Shown: in pieces, positions 39,155 to 49,241 of the stretch
Layout: every line of letters begins with the position of its first letter
Numbering within the stretch: the stretch's first letter is position 1
DNA from: Bacteroidia bacterium
GTDB lineage: Bacteria; Bacteroidota; Bacteroidia; B-17B0; Aurantibacillaceae
Direction of reading: 5' to 3'
Length of the DNA: 64,000 nt
NCBI GenBank assembly: GCA_025362575.1
Contig: JANYIQ010000237.1
Location: forward strand, 18,570 to 82,569
Notes under the pieces: model-generated
The model's database searches: none
The model's input: only the letters and a program-made list of their open reading frames with translations
Told to the model about the DNA's origin: nothing
Translations under genes and position numbers: made by a program

Positions 39155-42010
39155 CTATAAGTTAACCTTAATGCCGGCCGTATAGTAAGAACCCATACGA
39201 TAATACATTACTTCTTTGTCTCCATTCTTTTCGTCGTATTTCCCATCATTATTTGTATCCTGCACCAAACGATAAGCTGCATTAAGAATGTTCTGTATTC
39301 CGAAGGTGAAATATATTTTTTTGTAAATTCTCTGGGAGATCGTGAGATCAAGCGTCTTTCTTCCAAGCTCGCCAATACTCGCATCACTGCTAGTACCTAC
39401 AAATGCCAAGCGACTGCCAAAAACATTGTATAATAAGGTGACCTGAGTACCTGTACTATCATTTTGATAATAAATCCCACCGTTATATAAATATGGAGAC
39501 TGATTTTGCAATGTTGTTCTTTCAATTTGATAGCTGCCAACGTTTGGGTTAAACATCTGGCTTTGTATGAAAGTAGCGTTACCAATTAAACTGAAATTCT
39601 TAAACATTTTTGTGTTTAGCCATTTGTGCATAAAGCCCAGATTTTTTCTGATATCCATTTCTATACCCTTAACCCAGGCATTCTGTGCATTTTGGAAGGT
39701 AAAAGAAGGATCGCCGGAAGCAAAGATCACTTGAACAATTGGATTGGTAAATGTTTTATAAAAAGCCCCTATCTGAAAATATTCTCCTGCCGTAGGATAA
39801 AACTCATACCTCAGATCATAATTCTGAATTTCGCACACTTTAAGTATTGACCCGGTGGTGCCACTTATTGGATTAGGATAAAGCGAACCATAGATGCTTC
39901 TGTTAAAATCAAAATCATAAAAATATAATGGTGCCCATTCCCTGAATTCAGGCCTGTTAAGACTCTTGCTATAAGCCGCCCGTACAATACTTTTAAATGG
40001 CATACCTGCATCCTTCGACTTCTTATAATTAAAGCTGTAAGAAAAATTCGCGGAAGGCAACCAGTATTTTGTGGTGATAGAAGGCATAACGGTATCGGTT
40101 CCGTTGTTGCTTTGCAATGACTGAACATTATTTTCATAACGGACTCCGCCTTGAAGCTTTAAGTGTTTTCCAATTGGAAAACTCCCGGCCAAATAACTTG
40201 CCACCAGTTTATTTTGTGCATTATAAGAATCGTAACCTTTTGTAGCGTCTCCTATCGCAAATCCCCCGGGAGTGTTAAGGTTTTCCGGGGCGAAGATGGT
40301 TTCCAATGGTAATTCTCTTTTATAATGTGCAATTGCCAATGAACCCGGTCCGCCAACTATGGCATATCCTAATTCGCGGGCCACAAAATTACGGTTTTTG
40401 TATTCGAAATAATTTCCGGCATTCAATTCAAATTCATACCGGGCGATCCTCAACTTTTGTTTAAGATTGTGATTAAATGACTTAATGTTTTCTTTTAAGG
40501 TAGAGAAAAACCGGCCGCCACAAGTTATGTCTGTCTGTGTTTTTATGCCGCCGGCGAAATAATTACTATCCGGCATATACCTCTTCTTGGTATATGTTAT
40601 CCGCTTATAATCCGGCATATCTTTCTGATTGCGTGCATATCCTGCTGTCCAGGTATATTCTGTTTTATCGTTAAAAAAACTGTGCGTTCCATTAAGTTGA
40701 CCTGAGTAGTTTCGGCTTTGTTCATAGATTTCGGCGTAAGATCTCTCGTTATCCGCTTTCATTAAATTGCTATTCCGTTGGGTGGTTTGCATTCGGCCAA
40801 CCTGCATATAAAAATTTCTAAATTCCAGTTTATGATTTTTATAAGACGCTGAAAAATTTTGCATTCCTGAAATACGAGTTGTGGCAATTGATTGTATGTC
40901 TGTAAAATCGGATTGCTGAGTGGTATCGTCCCATACTTGCCTGTGAAGTTTTAAAGTTTGCGAAGTGCTTGCATAATTAAGAGAGGTTACGCTTCCGAAT
41001 TTAAAATTGCCTTTTTTAATTAATCCGTTAAAACCAAGATTAAATCGCTGATCGGGGCTTGCCTTTTTTTCAAATATTGCCCAATCATTTTTAAAGCTGT
41101 TGGTCAATACTTTACTTTCGTCGGGCGTGATATCGCTAAAAATTGCTCTTGAGGGCACACCATCCGGCAATGCTCTATCTTTTGCGCCATTACCAAACTT
41201 ATCGCCACTATACTCTTGTGTGTGATAAAATGGTTGATACGTTGTTCCATCTCTGTAAGATGTTTGGTAATTAACAATAAGGCCCGTTTTTTGAGGCATC
41301 GCTGTTGTATAAATTTTAACCATCCCTCCGGCAAAATCACCCGGAAGTTCAGGTGAGGCTGCTTTATAAACAAGAATCCTGTCTATCAACTGACTTGGAA
41401 TACCATCAAATGAAAACGCTTTTTTATCCGTTTCAGAACTAGGTGCGCCTGCATCATTTAGCCAAACAGTATTATAACGATCTGCCAAACCTCTAACCAT
41501 TATAAAACGGTTATCTATTATTGAAACACCAGGAACGCGGCGAACCACTTCAGAGGCATCTCTATCCTGGCTTTTCTGAATTTGGGCAGCGGAGATCGTA
41601 TTAACAATAGAATTACTTTTCTTCATTTCAACTACAGCAGATGTTTCAGTGTTAGTAATTTTTGTCTCAGAAACAGTAACTTCTCTGAGTTGCTTGCCCT
41701 CTTGAACAAGAGCCACATTAATGCCTTGCGCAGCCGAACTATCTGCCACCGCTTTAACTCCCTTAATAATTTGGGAAACATAAGAAATATATGATACTTC
41801 AATATTGTAAGTGTCTTCTTTAAGACCGGTCATTATGAAGTTACCTTCCAGATCACTAAAAACAGCCTTTGTACTATTTTCAATTTTTATGATCGCTCCT
41901 ACAATTCCTTCTTTATTTTCTTTATCAAAAATTTTTCCTTTAATGATATTTTGGGATTTTATAGAACTAACGGCCCAAAAAAGGACAAGGAATAACAAGA
42001 ATTTTTTCAT
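39155..42010 (-). CDS. TonB-dependent receptor with carboxypeptidase-like N-terminal domain
   Basis: IIKGKIFDKENKEGIVGAIIKIENS; plug VVRRVPGVSIIDNRFIMVRGLADRYNTVWLNDA; C-terminal barrel GSYYTAGIKVNL. Confidence 0.92.
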   Translation of the reverse strand: MKKFLLFLVLFWAVSSIKSQNIIKGKIFDKENKEGIVGAIIKIENSTKAVFSDLEGNFIMTGLKEDTYNIEVSYISYVSQIIKGVKAVADSSAAQGINVALVQEGKQLREVTVSETKITNTETSAVVEMKKSNSIVNTISAAQIQKSQDRDASEVVRRVPGVSIIDNRFIMVRGLADRYNTVWLNDAGAPSSETDKKAFSFDGIPSQLIDRILVYKAASPELPGDFAGGMVKIYTTAMPQKTGLIVNYQTSYRDGTTYQPFYHTQEYSGDKFGNGAKDRALPDGVPSRAIFSDITPDESKVLTNSFKNDWAIFEKKASPDQRFNLGFNGLIKKGNFKFGSVTSLNYASTSQTLKLHRQVWDDTTQQSDFTDIQSIATTRISGMQNFSASYKNHKLEFRNFYMQVGRMQTTQRNSNLMKADNERSYAEIYEQSRNYSGQLNGTHSFFNDKTEYTWTAGYARNQKDMPDYKRITYTKKRYMPDSNYFAGGIKTQTDITCGGRFFSTLKENIKSFNHNLKQKLRIARYEFELNAGNYFEYKNRNFVARELGYAIVGGPGSLAIAHYKRELPLETIFAPENLNTPGGFAIGDATKGYDSYNAQNKLVASYLAGSFPIGKHLKLQGGVRYENNVQSLQSNNGTDTVMPSITTKYWLPSANFSYSFNYKKSKDAGMPFKSIVRAAYSKSLNRPEFREWAPLYFYDFDFNRSIYGSLYPNPISGTTGSILKVCEIQNYDLRYEFYPTAGEYFQIGAFYKTFTNPIVQVIFASGDPSFTFQNAQNAWVKGIEMDIRKNLGFMHKWLNTKMFKNFSLIGNATFIQSQMFNPNVGSYQIERTTLQNQSPYLYNGGIYYQNDSTGTQVTLLYNVFGSRLAFVGTSSDASIGELGRKTLDLTISQRIYKKIYFTFGIQNILNAAYRLVQDTNNDGKYDEKNGDKEVMYYRMGSYYTAGIKVNL

Positions 42011-42057
42011 TATTTTTTGATTACAAAAAAAGGATATGTATGATTAACCTGTGTTTA

Positions 42058-42111
42058 GTTAATGTTATTTTTATGTTACCAGTTTTGCGATGGCTTAACA
42101 CTGCCTTAATG
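42058..42111. promoter_or_regulatory. Divergent Pho-box-like 11-bp-period repeats
   Basis: + strand CTTAACA (42094) CTGC CTTAATG (42105); minus-strand TAACATAAAAATAACATTAAC toward the TonB receptor. Confidence 0.5.
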
Positions 42112-42612
42112 TTTAATACAAGCTGGGTACTTTTCAAGAATCAAAAATAAATTACTATCGTGTCAGATATCCGTAAATAATAGCATCTATAGTAGCCAGG
42201 ATATAAATTGAAAATATCAAAATGGTCGACTTCACCAAAACGTCATTCCATCTGTATTCTTCGTTATCATCGTCTGTAATAAGATTAATTGCTTTGCTTA
42301 GAAAATATTTCATGATCTGTTTTTTTTGCAAGATTCGAAATTTCCGATGCTACAATGTTATCTAAACAAAAAATAAACTTTAATTTATTGTAGAATTCAT
42401 TAGTACTTACACTTTCATGAGGTTACAGATCAGTCACCCATTACCCATTTAATAGACAAGGTGGATAGATAATCTGCGGATAATCTAAACATAACCATTT
42501 GCTAACAAACACATAACTGACGTTGACTTTTTTGAAATTACATTTGCGGTTTTGGTTTTTATTGATTGTATTTCTGCAAATACCATCGGTTTCCAAAAAC
42601 TTATGTAAAGTA

Positions 42613-43287
42613 ATGGCTAAGTGCAATAGTATAATTTATTCTATTAATAATTCTAACATAGAATTTTACAGCAACGCATTAACTAAACTAAACTGCAAAT
42701 TCAATTGTGTCAGTTCCAATTCTGATTTTGAAAGGCTTTACAAAATAAATGAATTTGATCTTATTATTTTAGACCTTGACCTTGACAACACCGATGCAAT
42801 ATCGGTAGTTAAGGAAATTGCTCAGAATGAAAAAATAAAAAAACCGGTTGTAGTGGTTTGCTCTTCTAAATCGGATGATTTCATATTGGTAAGTTCGTTG
42901 AATTCAGGGGCCGACAATTTTATCAGTCTGCCAATTAACCCAGTAGTGTTTGAATTAAAATTGAAAGCATTAATGAAGCGGATTGAAAAAACAAATGGTC
43001 ATGAAGAAGAAATTTATTTCTTAATTGACCGCGAACATTTCAAAATAATTTTAGATAAAAAAACGCATTACTTACCTAGGTTAGAATTTAATTTGCTGGA
43101 TCTGTTATATTCTGAGCCAAATAAAGTTTTTTCGAAGCAAGAGATCGCCAACACCATTTGGCAAGATGAATCTGTTTCAACTAAACGAACCATTGATATT
43201 CACATACGAAACATTCGCAAAGAATTAGGCAACAACCGCATAAAAACATTTCGCGGAACCGGCTATTCTATTAATATAAAAAAATAA
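42613..43287 (+). CDS. OmpR/PhoB-like winged-helix regulator with degenerate receiver
   Basis: C-terminal TKRTIDIHIRNIRKELGNNRIKTFRGTGYSINIKK; N-terminal receiver lacks the acidic pair and conserved Lys. ORF-track start 42523. Confidence 0.85.
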   Translation: MAKCNSIIYSINNSNIEFYSNALTKLNCKFNCVSSNSDFERLYKINEFDLIILDLDLDNTDAISVVKEIAQNEKIKKPVVVVCSSKSDDFILVSSLNSGADNFISLPINPVVFELKLKALMKRIEKTNGHEEEIYFLIDREHFKIILDKKTHYLPRLEFNLLDLLYSEPNKVFSKQEIANTIWQDESVSTKRTIDIHIRNIRKELGNNRIKTFRGTGYSINIKK

Positions 43288-43290
43288 TTT

Positions 43291-43692
43291 ATGACCGTTG
43301 CTCAGCATAAAACTCATCTTAAAAAATTACTTGTTCAATTAGAAAAGGCCAAGAAAAAAGAAAATCATCTTGAGTTAATTCTTATTGGAAACATATTAAT
43401 CCGCGAACAGGTAAAGCTTGTTTACGAAAGTTGCCTTAAAAAAAAATCCGGCGACTCGACGCAAAAATTCAGTTTACTTCTTTCCGAATTAATAGCTCAA
43501 CCCATTATTGAAGGAGGTTCTTCTGTTAAAATCGCTACCAAAAAAAATCTACGTGCGGTTAAGCTTTGGAAAGCCAAATTTGATGCATTTTTCAAAAGCC
43601 TTAAAAAAGAAATTCCTTCCGGTTTAAAGCCCTTGGCCGATGAAACCCTCAAAATTGCGGCGATGCTTCAAACCATGGTCTCAAAATGCTAA
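43291..43692 (+). CDS. Hypothetical protein downstream of regulator
   Basis: ORF 4 nt after the regulator stop; Lys-rich helical protein. Confidence 0.6.
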   Translation: MTVAQHKTHLKKLLVQLEKAKKKENHLELILIGNILIREQVKLVYESCLKKKSGDSTQKFSLLLSELIAQPIIEGGSSVKIATKKNLRAVKLWKAKFDAFFKSLKKEIPSGLKPLADETLKIAAMLQTMVSKC

Positions 43693-43707
43693 ACCTTTCT
43701 TTTAAAT

Positions 43708-43725
43708 GTTAACGTTTCGGTAACA
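43708..43725 (+). promoter_or_regulatory. Pho-box-like direct repeat
   Basis: GTTAACG-TTTC-GGTAACA, 11-bp period. Confidence 0.4.
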
Positions 43726-43772
43726 TACAAATTAAGTTAAGTTAAACTCCATGGCCTTAATTTGTAATGTAA

Positions 43773-44120
43773 TTGAAAAAGTGCTGTACATATTTAACTT
43801 TGGTTCTGATCCTGATCGCTTCGTTAGGCTTTGCAGGCGAACAGCCTAAGGCAGCAAAAGCAAAAGGCATTATCATCAGCGGAAAAATTGCAGACAACAA
43901 GAACAACGAATTATTAGCCGGCGTAAAAATTTCATGCGGCAATTGCGAAAAAACATTTTATTCTGACTTAGAAGGTCACTTTTTCATCTACTTAGAAACT
44001 GAAAGTTCGGAAAATTTAAAATTAGAGTTCTCTCAAGTAGGCTATTCCTCTAAAAGCCTTACCATTAAAGAGATTCAGGCCACATCGGATAATTTGATCA
44101 TTGACCTACAATCTGAATAA
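43773..44120 (+). CDS. Small carboxypeptidase-like regulatory-domain secreted protein
   Basis: Signal peptide; IISGKIADNKNNELLAGVKISCGNCEKTFYSDLEGHFFI. Confidence 0.65.
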   Translation: MKKCCTYLTLVLILIASLGFAGEQPKAAKAKGIIISGKIADNKNNELLAGVKISCGNCEKTFYSDLEGHFFIYLETESSENLKLEFSQVGYSSKSLTIKEIQATSDNLIIDLQSE

Positions 44121-44126
44121 GAATCT

Positions 44127-44144
44127 CTTAATGTAAAGTTAATG
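44127..44144 (+). promoter_or_regulatory. Pho-box-like direct repeat
   Basis: CTTAATG-TAAA-GTTAATG, 11-bp period, upstream of 44241. Confidence 0.4.
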
Positions 44145-44240
44145 TTAAGCTTTCATTAATTTTGCAACCATTCCCTCGTTTATTGGTATAATTGTATAAG
44201 GAAATCTTAAGGATCTCATTTATCAATTAATATTTGTGCC

Positions 44241-44738
44241 ATGAAAAAGCTAGTTTTATTGACCGCCATACTTTTTGTAAGTGTAACTTTTGCTCAAAGC
44301 ATCACTTTCTCAAAAGATATTACTCCAGCCCAGGATGTAACTTTCAAAAATGGATTATACGTTCAGAACGACATTGCGTACACAGGCAAATACACAGTGT
44401 ACTATGATAATGGTTCTGTGAAAGAAGAACTGAACATAAAAGACGGTCAGCTGAACGGCGATGCCATTAAATATTATGAGAACGGTAAGAAAATGGAGCT
44501 TGGGCATTTCGAGAATAATTTAAAATTTGGTTTGTGGGCACGCTACAGTTCAAGTGGCGCTTTAGCAGCCGAAGCATCGTATAAGAATGATAAAAAAGAC
44601 GGTACCTGGATGGTTTATAATGAGGCAGGTAACAAGATCTTTAAAATGGAATATAAAGACGGTGAAAAAACCGGCACCTGGACACAATGGGACGAAAAAG
44701 GGGAAGTTTTGAAAACCACCTCTTACGGTTCGCTCTAA
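44241..44738 (+). CDS. MORN/YwqK-like variant repeat secreted protein
   Basis: YYDNGSVKEELNIKDGQLNGDAIKYYENGKKMELGHFENNLKFGLWARY repeats. Confidence 0.8.
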   Translation: MKKLVLLTAILFVSVTFAQSITFSKDITPAQDVTFKNGLYVQNDIAYTGKYTVYYDNGSVKEELNIKDGQLNGDAIKYYENGKKMELGHFENNLKFGLWARYSSSGALAAEASYKNDKKDGTWMVYNEAGNKIFKMEYKDGEKTGTWTQWDEKGEVLKTTSYGSL

Positions 44739-44833
44739 ACTCCCCCTTCCTACATAACTCTTTCATTTGCAGTTATTTTATGAAGTTCTTGCTTCCGCGA
44801 GACTTCTATGTCTTCCAAATAGCCTAACTATCT

Positions 44834-44851
44834 CTTAACATTTACTTAACA
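44834..44851 (+). promoter_or_regulatory. Pho-box-like direct repeat
   Basis: CTTAACA-TTTA-CTTAACA, 11-bp period, upstream of porin. Confidence 0.6.
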
Positions 44852-44916
44852 TTAGACTTTTTTTTACGGGATAACTTTACACTTGATAATATTTTATTAA
44901 CTGTAAATTAATTTAA

Positions 44917-46233
44917 ATGAATCTCAAAAGAAATGTTATTTCGGCAGCTTTAGGTGTTGTTTTGGTTTGTTCAAGCAACTTTATTATGGCACAGGAAGTC
45001 GCTGAAAATCCTCTGGATACTCTTACAAGAAGTGTTGCAAGTTTACTGGACGAAGTAGGTAAAATGAAAAGGTTAAAGATAACCGGTTACGTTCAGCCAC
45101 AATTTCAATATATAGATTCTGCCGGAGCACAATCTTTTGCCGGTGGTGATTTTGGAAACGGCGGAACAACAAAATATTACGACCGTTTTACCATGCGTCG
45201 TGGTCGCTTTAAATTTACCTACACATATAGCAACATCATGTTAATGGTAAATATTGATGCAAGAGAAACGGGTTTAAATATGCGCGAGACCTATGCAAAA
45301 ATTACCGATCCTTGGTTAAATATGTTTTCGTTAACCGGTGGTTTATTACAAGACCAATTTGGCTTTGAATTAACGCAGTCATCAGGTGATCGTGAAACAC
45401 CGGAGCGCGCAAGATATAACCAGGTTTTATTCCCCGTTGAACGGGATATGGGTGTTTTTGGATCAATGGTTGTTCCAAAGTCATCAAAATTAAACGGGTT
45501 AAAGTTAGATGTTGGTTGTATGAACGGGTCTGCCGGCGTTGCTGCTGAATTTGATTCGTTCAAAGATTATACAGGGAGGCTGCAATATACCAAAGCAAGC
45601 AAAAGTGAAAGATTCATTTTTTCTCTTGGGGCTTCATACTACACCGGTGGTTATAGAATAGGAACTCAAAAAGATTACAATTTCACCACCTTAGCCAATG
45701 GCGATAAGGGATTTGGTTTTGCGGCTGATACTGCAAATTATAACCGAAAAGCAAAACGAGAATATATGGGCGCTGACATTCAGGCATCGATAGATTGGCC
45801 GATTGGAATTACAACCCTAAGAGCTGAATATATTCAAGGTGAACAACCCGGAACAAATGCTTCATCACAAAGAGCCAATGTGAGTTTAAGTGCTTTGCCA
45901 TCAACCGCCATATATCACCGTAAATTTAATGGTGCTTATTTCTATTTCATTCAGGATATTGGTCACTCTAAATTTCAGGTGGTTGTTAAATATGACTGGT
46001 ACGATCCTAACGTGAACATCTCGGGAGCAGACATTGGAAAAACCGGAACCGGAACCAATGCCGGTGATATTCGTTTTGATACTTACGGTTTTGGTTTGAA
46101 CTATCATATTAACGCTTATGCAAAAATTATGGCTTATTATGATATTGTAAAAAACGAAGCAACTTCGGTAACCGCATACAAAAAAGATGTTTCTGATAAT
46201 GTATTTACATTGCGCTTTCAAGTAAAATTTTAA
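44917..46233 (+). CDS. OprO/OprP-like phosphate-selective porin
   Basis: ITGYVQPQFQYIDSAGAQSFAGGDF...YDRFTMRRGRFKFTY; terminal strand NVFTLRFQVKF; adjacent to pstS. Confidence 0.85.
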   Translation: MNLKRNVISAALGVVLVCSSNFIMAQEVAENPLDTLTRSVASLLDEVGKMKRLKITGYVQPQFQYIDSAGAQSFAGGDFGNGGTTKYYDRFTMRRGRFKFTYTYSNIMLMVNIDARETGLNMRETYAKITDPWLNMFSLTGGLLQDQFGFELTQSSGDRETPERARYNQVLFPVERDMGVFGSMVVPKSSKLNGLKLDVGCMNGSAGVAAEFDSFKDYTGRLQYTKASKSERFIFSLGASYYTGGYRIGTQKDYNFTTLANGDKGFGFAADTANYNRKAKREYMGADIQASIDWPIGITTLRAEYIQGEQPGTNASSQRANVSLSALPSTAIYHRKFNGAYFYFIQDIGHSKFQVVVKYDWYDPNVNISGADIGKTGTGTNAGDIRFDTYGFGLNYHINAYAKIMAYYDIVKNEATSVTAYKKDVSDNVFTLRFQVKF

Positions 46234-46259
46234 TTAAACTGATTTAAAAAACATAAACA

Positions 46260-47075
46260 ATGAAAACTAAAATAATTCTATTTGCTCTTTCCCTTTATAC
46301 GAGTGCGTACTTTGCCCAAAAATTAAAAGGTAGCGATACCGTTTTACCTCTTGCACAAAAAGAAGCAGAAAGCTACATGAAATCAAACAAGAATGCCAAA
46401 GTAACTGTTACGGGCGGTGGCAGCGGTGTTGGATTAGCTGCCTTGGTTGACGGAACAACTGAGATCGGCATGTCATCCCGTAAAATGAAAATGACCGAAA
46501 AGATAAAATTATCTGATGCCGGAAAAGCATGCAAGGAAACCATTATTGCTTATGATGCATTAGCAGTTGTTGTTAATCCTTCTAATAAAGTTGCTCAATT
46601 AACAAAAGACCAAATTGAAGGGATCTTTACAGGAAAATTAAAAAACTGGAAAGATGTTGGTGGAGATGATCTGCAGATCGTAGTTTATTCTCGTGAATCA
46701 AGCTCCGGTACCTATGAGTTTTTCAAAGAGCATGTTATGAATAATAAAAACTATGCTTCGTCTGTATTAAGCATGCCTGCTACAGGATCCATTATTCAAT
46801 CTATCAGCCAAACCAAAGGCGCCATTGGTTATGTAGGTCTTGCTTATGTGGAGAAAGATGTAAAAGCCATTAAGGTTTCTTTCGACAAAGGGAAAACTTT
46901 TGTTGGTCCTTCACTTGCTACTGCCTTAGATAAAACATATCCAATTATCCGACCACTTTACTATTATTATCTCACAACTTTTGAAAAAGCAGTAAAGCCG
47001 TTTGTTGATTATTGTTTATCGGCCGAAGGACAGAAAATTGTTGAACAAGTTGGCTATGTGCCATTAGGTAAGTGA
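46260..47075 (+). CDS. pstS: Phosphate ABC transporter substrate-binding protein
   Basis: KLKGSDTVLPLAQKEAESYMKSNKNAKVTVTGGGSGVGLAALVDGTTEIGMSSRKMK; VYSRESSSGTYEFF. Confidence 0.95.
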   Translation: MKTKIILFALSLYTSAYFAQKLKGSDTVLPLAQKEAESYMKSNKNAKVTVTGGGSGVGLAALVDGTTEIGMSSRKMKMTEKIKLSDAGKACKETIIAYDALAVVVNPSNKVAQLTKDQIEGIFTGKLKNWKDVGGDDLQIVVYSRESSSGTYEFFKEHVMNNKNYASSVLSMPATGSIIQSISQTKGAIGYVGLAYVEKDVKAIKVSFDKGKTFVGPSLATALDKTYPIIRPLYYYYLTTFEKAVKPFVDYCLSAEGQKIVEQVGYVPLGK

Positions 47076-47095
47076 TCCTAAATTATTTAATTAAA

Positions 47096-47130
47096 AACAA
47101 CTCTTTCATTTTGCAAGAGTTGTTTTCATT
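47096..47130 (+). terminator. Stem-loop terminator/attenuator between pstS and pstC
   Basis: AACAACTCTT-TCATTTTGC-AAGAGTTGTT then T-rich. Confidence 0.75.
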
Positions 47131-47147
47131 TTTTAAACTATTGCTGA

Positions 47148-48356
47148 TTGAGAACATTCATTAAAAAATTCTCCGAGAAATTCATTGAGGGCTTACTGAT
47201 GCTTAGCAGTTCGGTTACGAGTTTAACTGTGGTTCTCATTGTTTTTTTTCTGTTTAAGGAAGGACTTGGTGTTTTTGATAAAACAGCCGTTGAAGAAGGG
47301 TTTGTTATTGCCATTAACAAAAATAATTCGGTTACAGAATTATCCTCAGAGGAGATAAAGAACATTTACGATCAAAAGATCATTTCATGGAGTGAGGTCA
47401 GAGGGAAAAAAGATTCTATATTTTTATTTCGCCTCGAGGACATTTCCAATTTCTATACTGATGAGCAGATCGGCGAGAATTTTGAATTACTTCCTCTTCG
47501 ACTTAGCAGTATAGTAGATAGCTTTCCGAACATCATTGCCTTTTTTCCTGAAAAATATCTTGATAAAAATTTTAAGGGAAAAGAATTGCATGCCGATAAG
47601 GTAAGCCTTTCTGAATTCTTTATGGGTGAGGAATGGTTTCCAACAGCACATCCCTCTGCGCAGCTTGGTGTAAAGCCTTTGATCCTTGGTACACTTTGGG
47701 TAAGTCTTGGTGCTATTTTGCTTGCCCTTCCCTTGGGATTGGCTGCCGCGATCTACATGAGTGAGATCGCAAAAGAAAATGTGCGCCGTTTCATGAAACC
47801 ATTAATTGAATTACTTGCCGGGATTCCTTCCGTTGTATATGGATTCTTTGGTTTGGTGATCATTGTTCCATTGATTCAAAAAACATTTGGGGTTGCTGTT
47901 GGAGAAACCGGATTGGCCGGAAGCATTATTTTAGGCATAATGGCCCTTCCAACAATCATTACAATTTCTGAAGATGCCATGCGCAATACGCCGCGAGCCA
48001 TGAAAGAAGCCAGTTTAGCTTTAGGCGCAAGCAAATGGCAAACTATTTACAGAGTGGTGATACCATACTCTATCTCCGGAATTTCTGCAGGTGCCATATT
48101 AGGAATTGGTCGTGCCATAGGTGAAACAATGGCAGTATTAATGGTAACAGGAAATGCGGCTGTAATTCCACATAGCATTTTAGAACCTATGCGAACCATT
48201 CCTGCAACCATTGCTGCCGAATTAGGCGAAGCTCCTTATGGCGGTCTGCACTATAAGGCATTATTTGCACTTGGGTGTATTCTTTTCATTATAACTTTAT
48301 TTATAAATTTAACTGTGGAGTTTGTTTCTAACCGCAAAAAATTCAATAAACACTAA
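47148..48356 (+). CDS. pstC: Phosphate ABC transporter permease PstC with a PstS-like extracytoplasmic insert
   Basis: TTG start; permease part LGTLWVSLGAILLALPLGLAAAIYMSEIA...LAGIPSVVYGFFGLVIIVP; N-terminal FVIAINKNNSVTELSSEEIKNIYDQKIISWSEVRG resembles PstS. Confidence 0.93.
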   Translation: MRTFIKKFSEKFIEGLLMLSSSVTSLTVVLIVFFLFKEGLGVFDKTAVEEGFVIAINKNNSVTELSSEEIKNIYDQKIISWSEVRGKKDSIFLFRLEDISNFYTDEQIGENFELLPLRLSSIVDSFPNIIAFFPEKYLDKNFKGKELHADKVSLSEFFMGEEWFPTAHPSAQLGVKPLILGTLWVSLGAILLALPLGLAAAIYMSEIAKENVRRFMKPLIELLAGIPSVVYGFFGLVIIVPLIQKTFGVAVGETGLAGSIILGIMALPTIITISEDAMRNTPRAMKEASLALGASKWQTIYRVVIPYSISGISAGAILGIGRAIGETMAVLMVTGNAAVIPHSILEPMRTIPATIAAELGEAPYGGLHYKALFALGCILFIITLFINLTVEFVSNRKKFNKH

Positions 48357-49240
48357 TGAATGTAGTGAACGAAGATAAACTTGCAAAGAGCAAAAAACGC
48401 AATCAAAGTATTGCCTTTTTCATCTTAGGCCTTCTGGGCTATTTTATTGTTGCCATTTTATTGATCATACTTTCTTTCATTGTTTACAAAGGGATCTCCG
48501 TTATCAACTGGAGTTTCATCACTCAAATGCCGGAAGACGGAATGACAAAAGGAGGAATTTATCCAGCAATTATCGGCACACTATATCTTGTTGCCGGCAG
48601 CATGTTATTTGCTTTTCCTATTGGCGTGCTTGCAGCAATTTACATGAACGAATATGTAAAAGATGGGGTCTTTAAAAAAATTATAAAACAAATGACCAAT
48701 AATCTTTCAGGGGTTCCCTCTATTGTATTCGGTTTGTTTGGTATGTCGTTATTTGTAAACAAGCTTGGGTTCGGCGATTCCATTTTAGCAGGTTCACTTA
48801 CACTTGGATTGCTGGCCTTACCGGTTGTTATTCGAACTACGGAAGAAGCGCTGAAAGCAGTTGACAATACATTTCGTCAGGCGAGTATTGGTTTAGGAGC
48901 TACAAAATGGCAAACAACAAGAAGAGTTGTTCTTCCAATTGCCTTTCCAAACATCATAACAGGATTAATTCTTTCAGTTGGGCGAGTATCGGGAGAAACA
49001 GCGCCAATATTGTTCACTGTAGCCGCTTATTTTTTACCAAAATTGCCGACGAGTATATTTGATCAGGCGATGGCATTACCCTATCATCTTTATGTGATCT
49101 CAACAAGCGGAACAAACATTGAAGAATCAAGACCAATTGCCTATGGCACAGCACTCGTACTAATTATAATCGTATTGATCACGAATTTACTCGCCAATGC
49201 TTTGCGAAAATATTTCGGAAGAAAAGTAAAAATGAACTAA
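48356..49240 (+). CDS. pstA: Phosphate ABC transporter permease PstA
   Basis: [54 protein letters not shown]. Confidence 0.95.
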   Translation: MNVVNEDKLAKSKKRNQSIAFFILGLLGYFIVAILLIILSFIVYKGISVINWSFITQMPEDGMTKGGIYPAIIGTLYLVAGSMLFAFPIGVLAAIYMNEYVKDGVFKKIIKQMTNNLSGVPSIVFGLFGMSLFVNKLGFGDSILAGSLTLGLLALPVVIRTTEEALKAVDNTFRQASIGLGATKWQTTRRVVLPIAFPNIITGLILSVGRVSGETAPILFTVAAYFLPKLPTSIFDQAMALPYHLYVISTSGTNIEESRPIAYGTALVLIIIVLITNLLANALRKYFGRKVKMN

Positions 49241-49241
49241 G

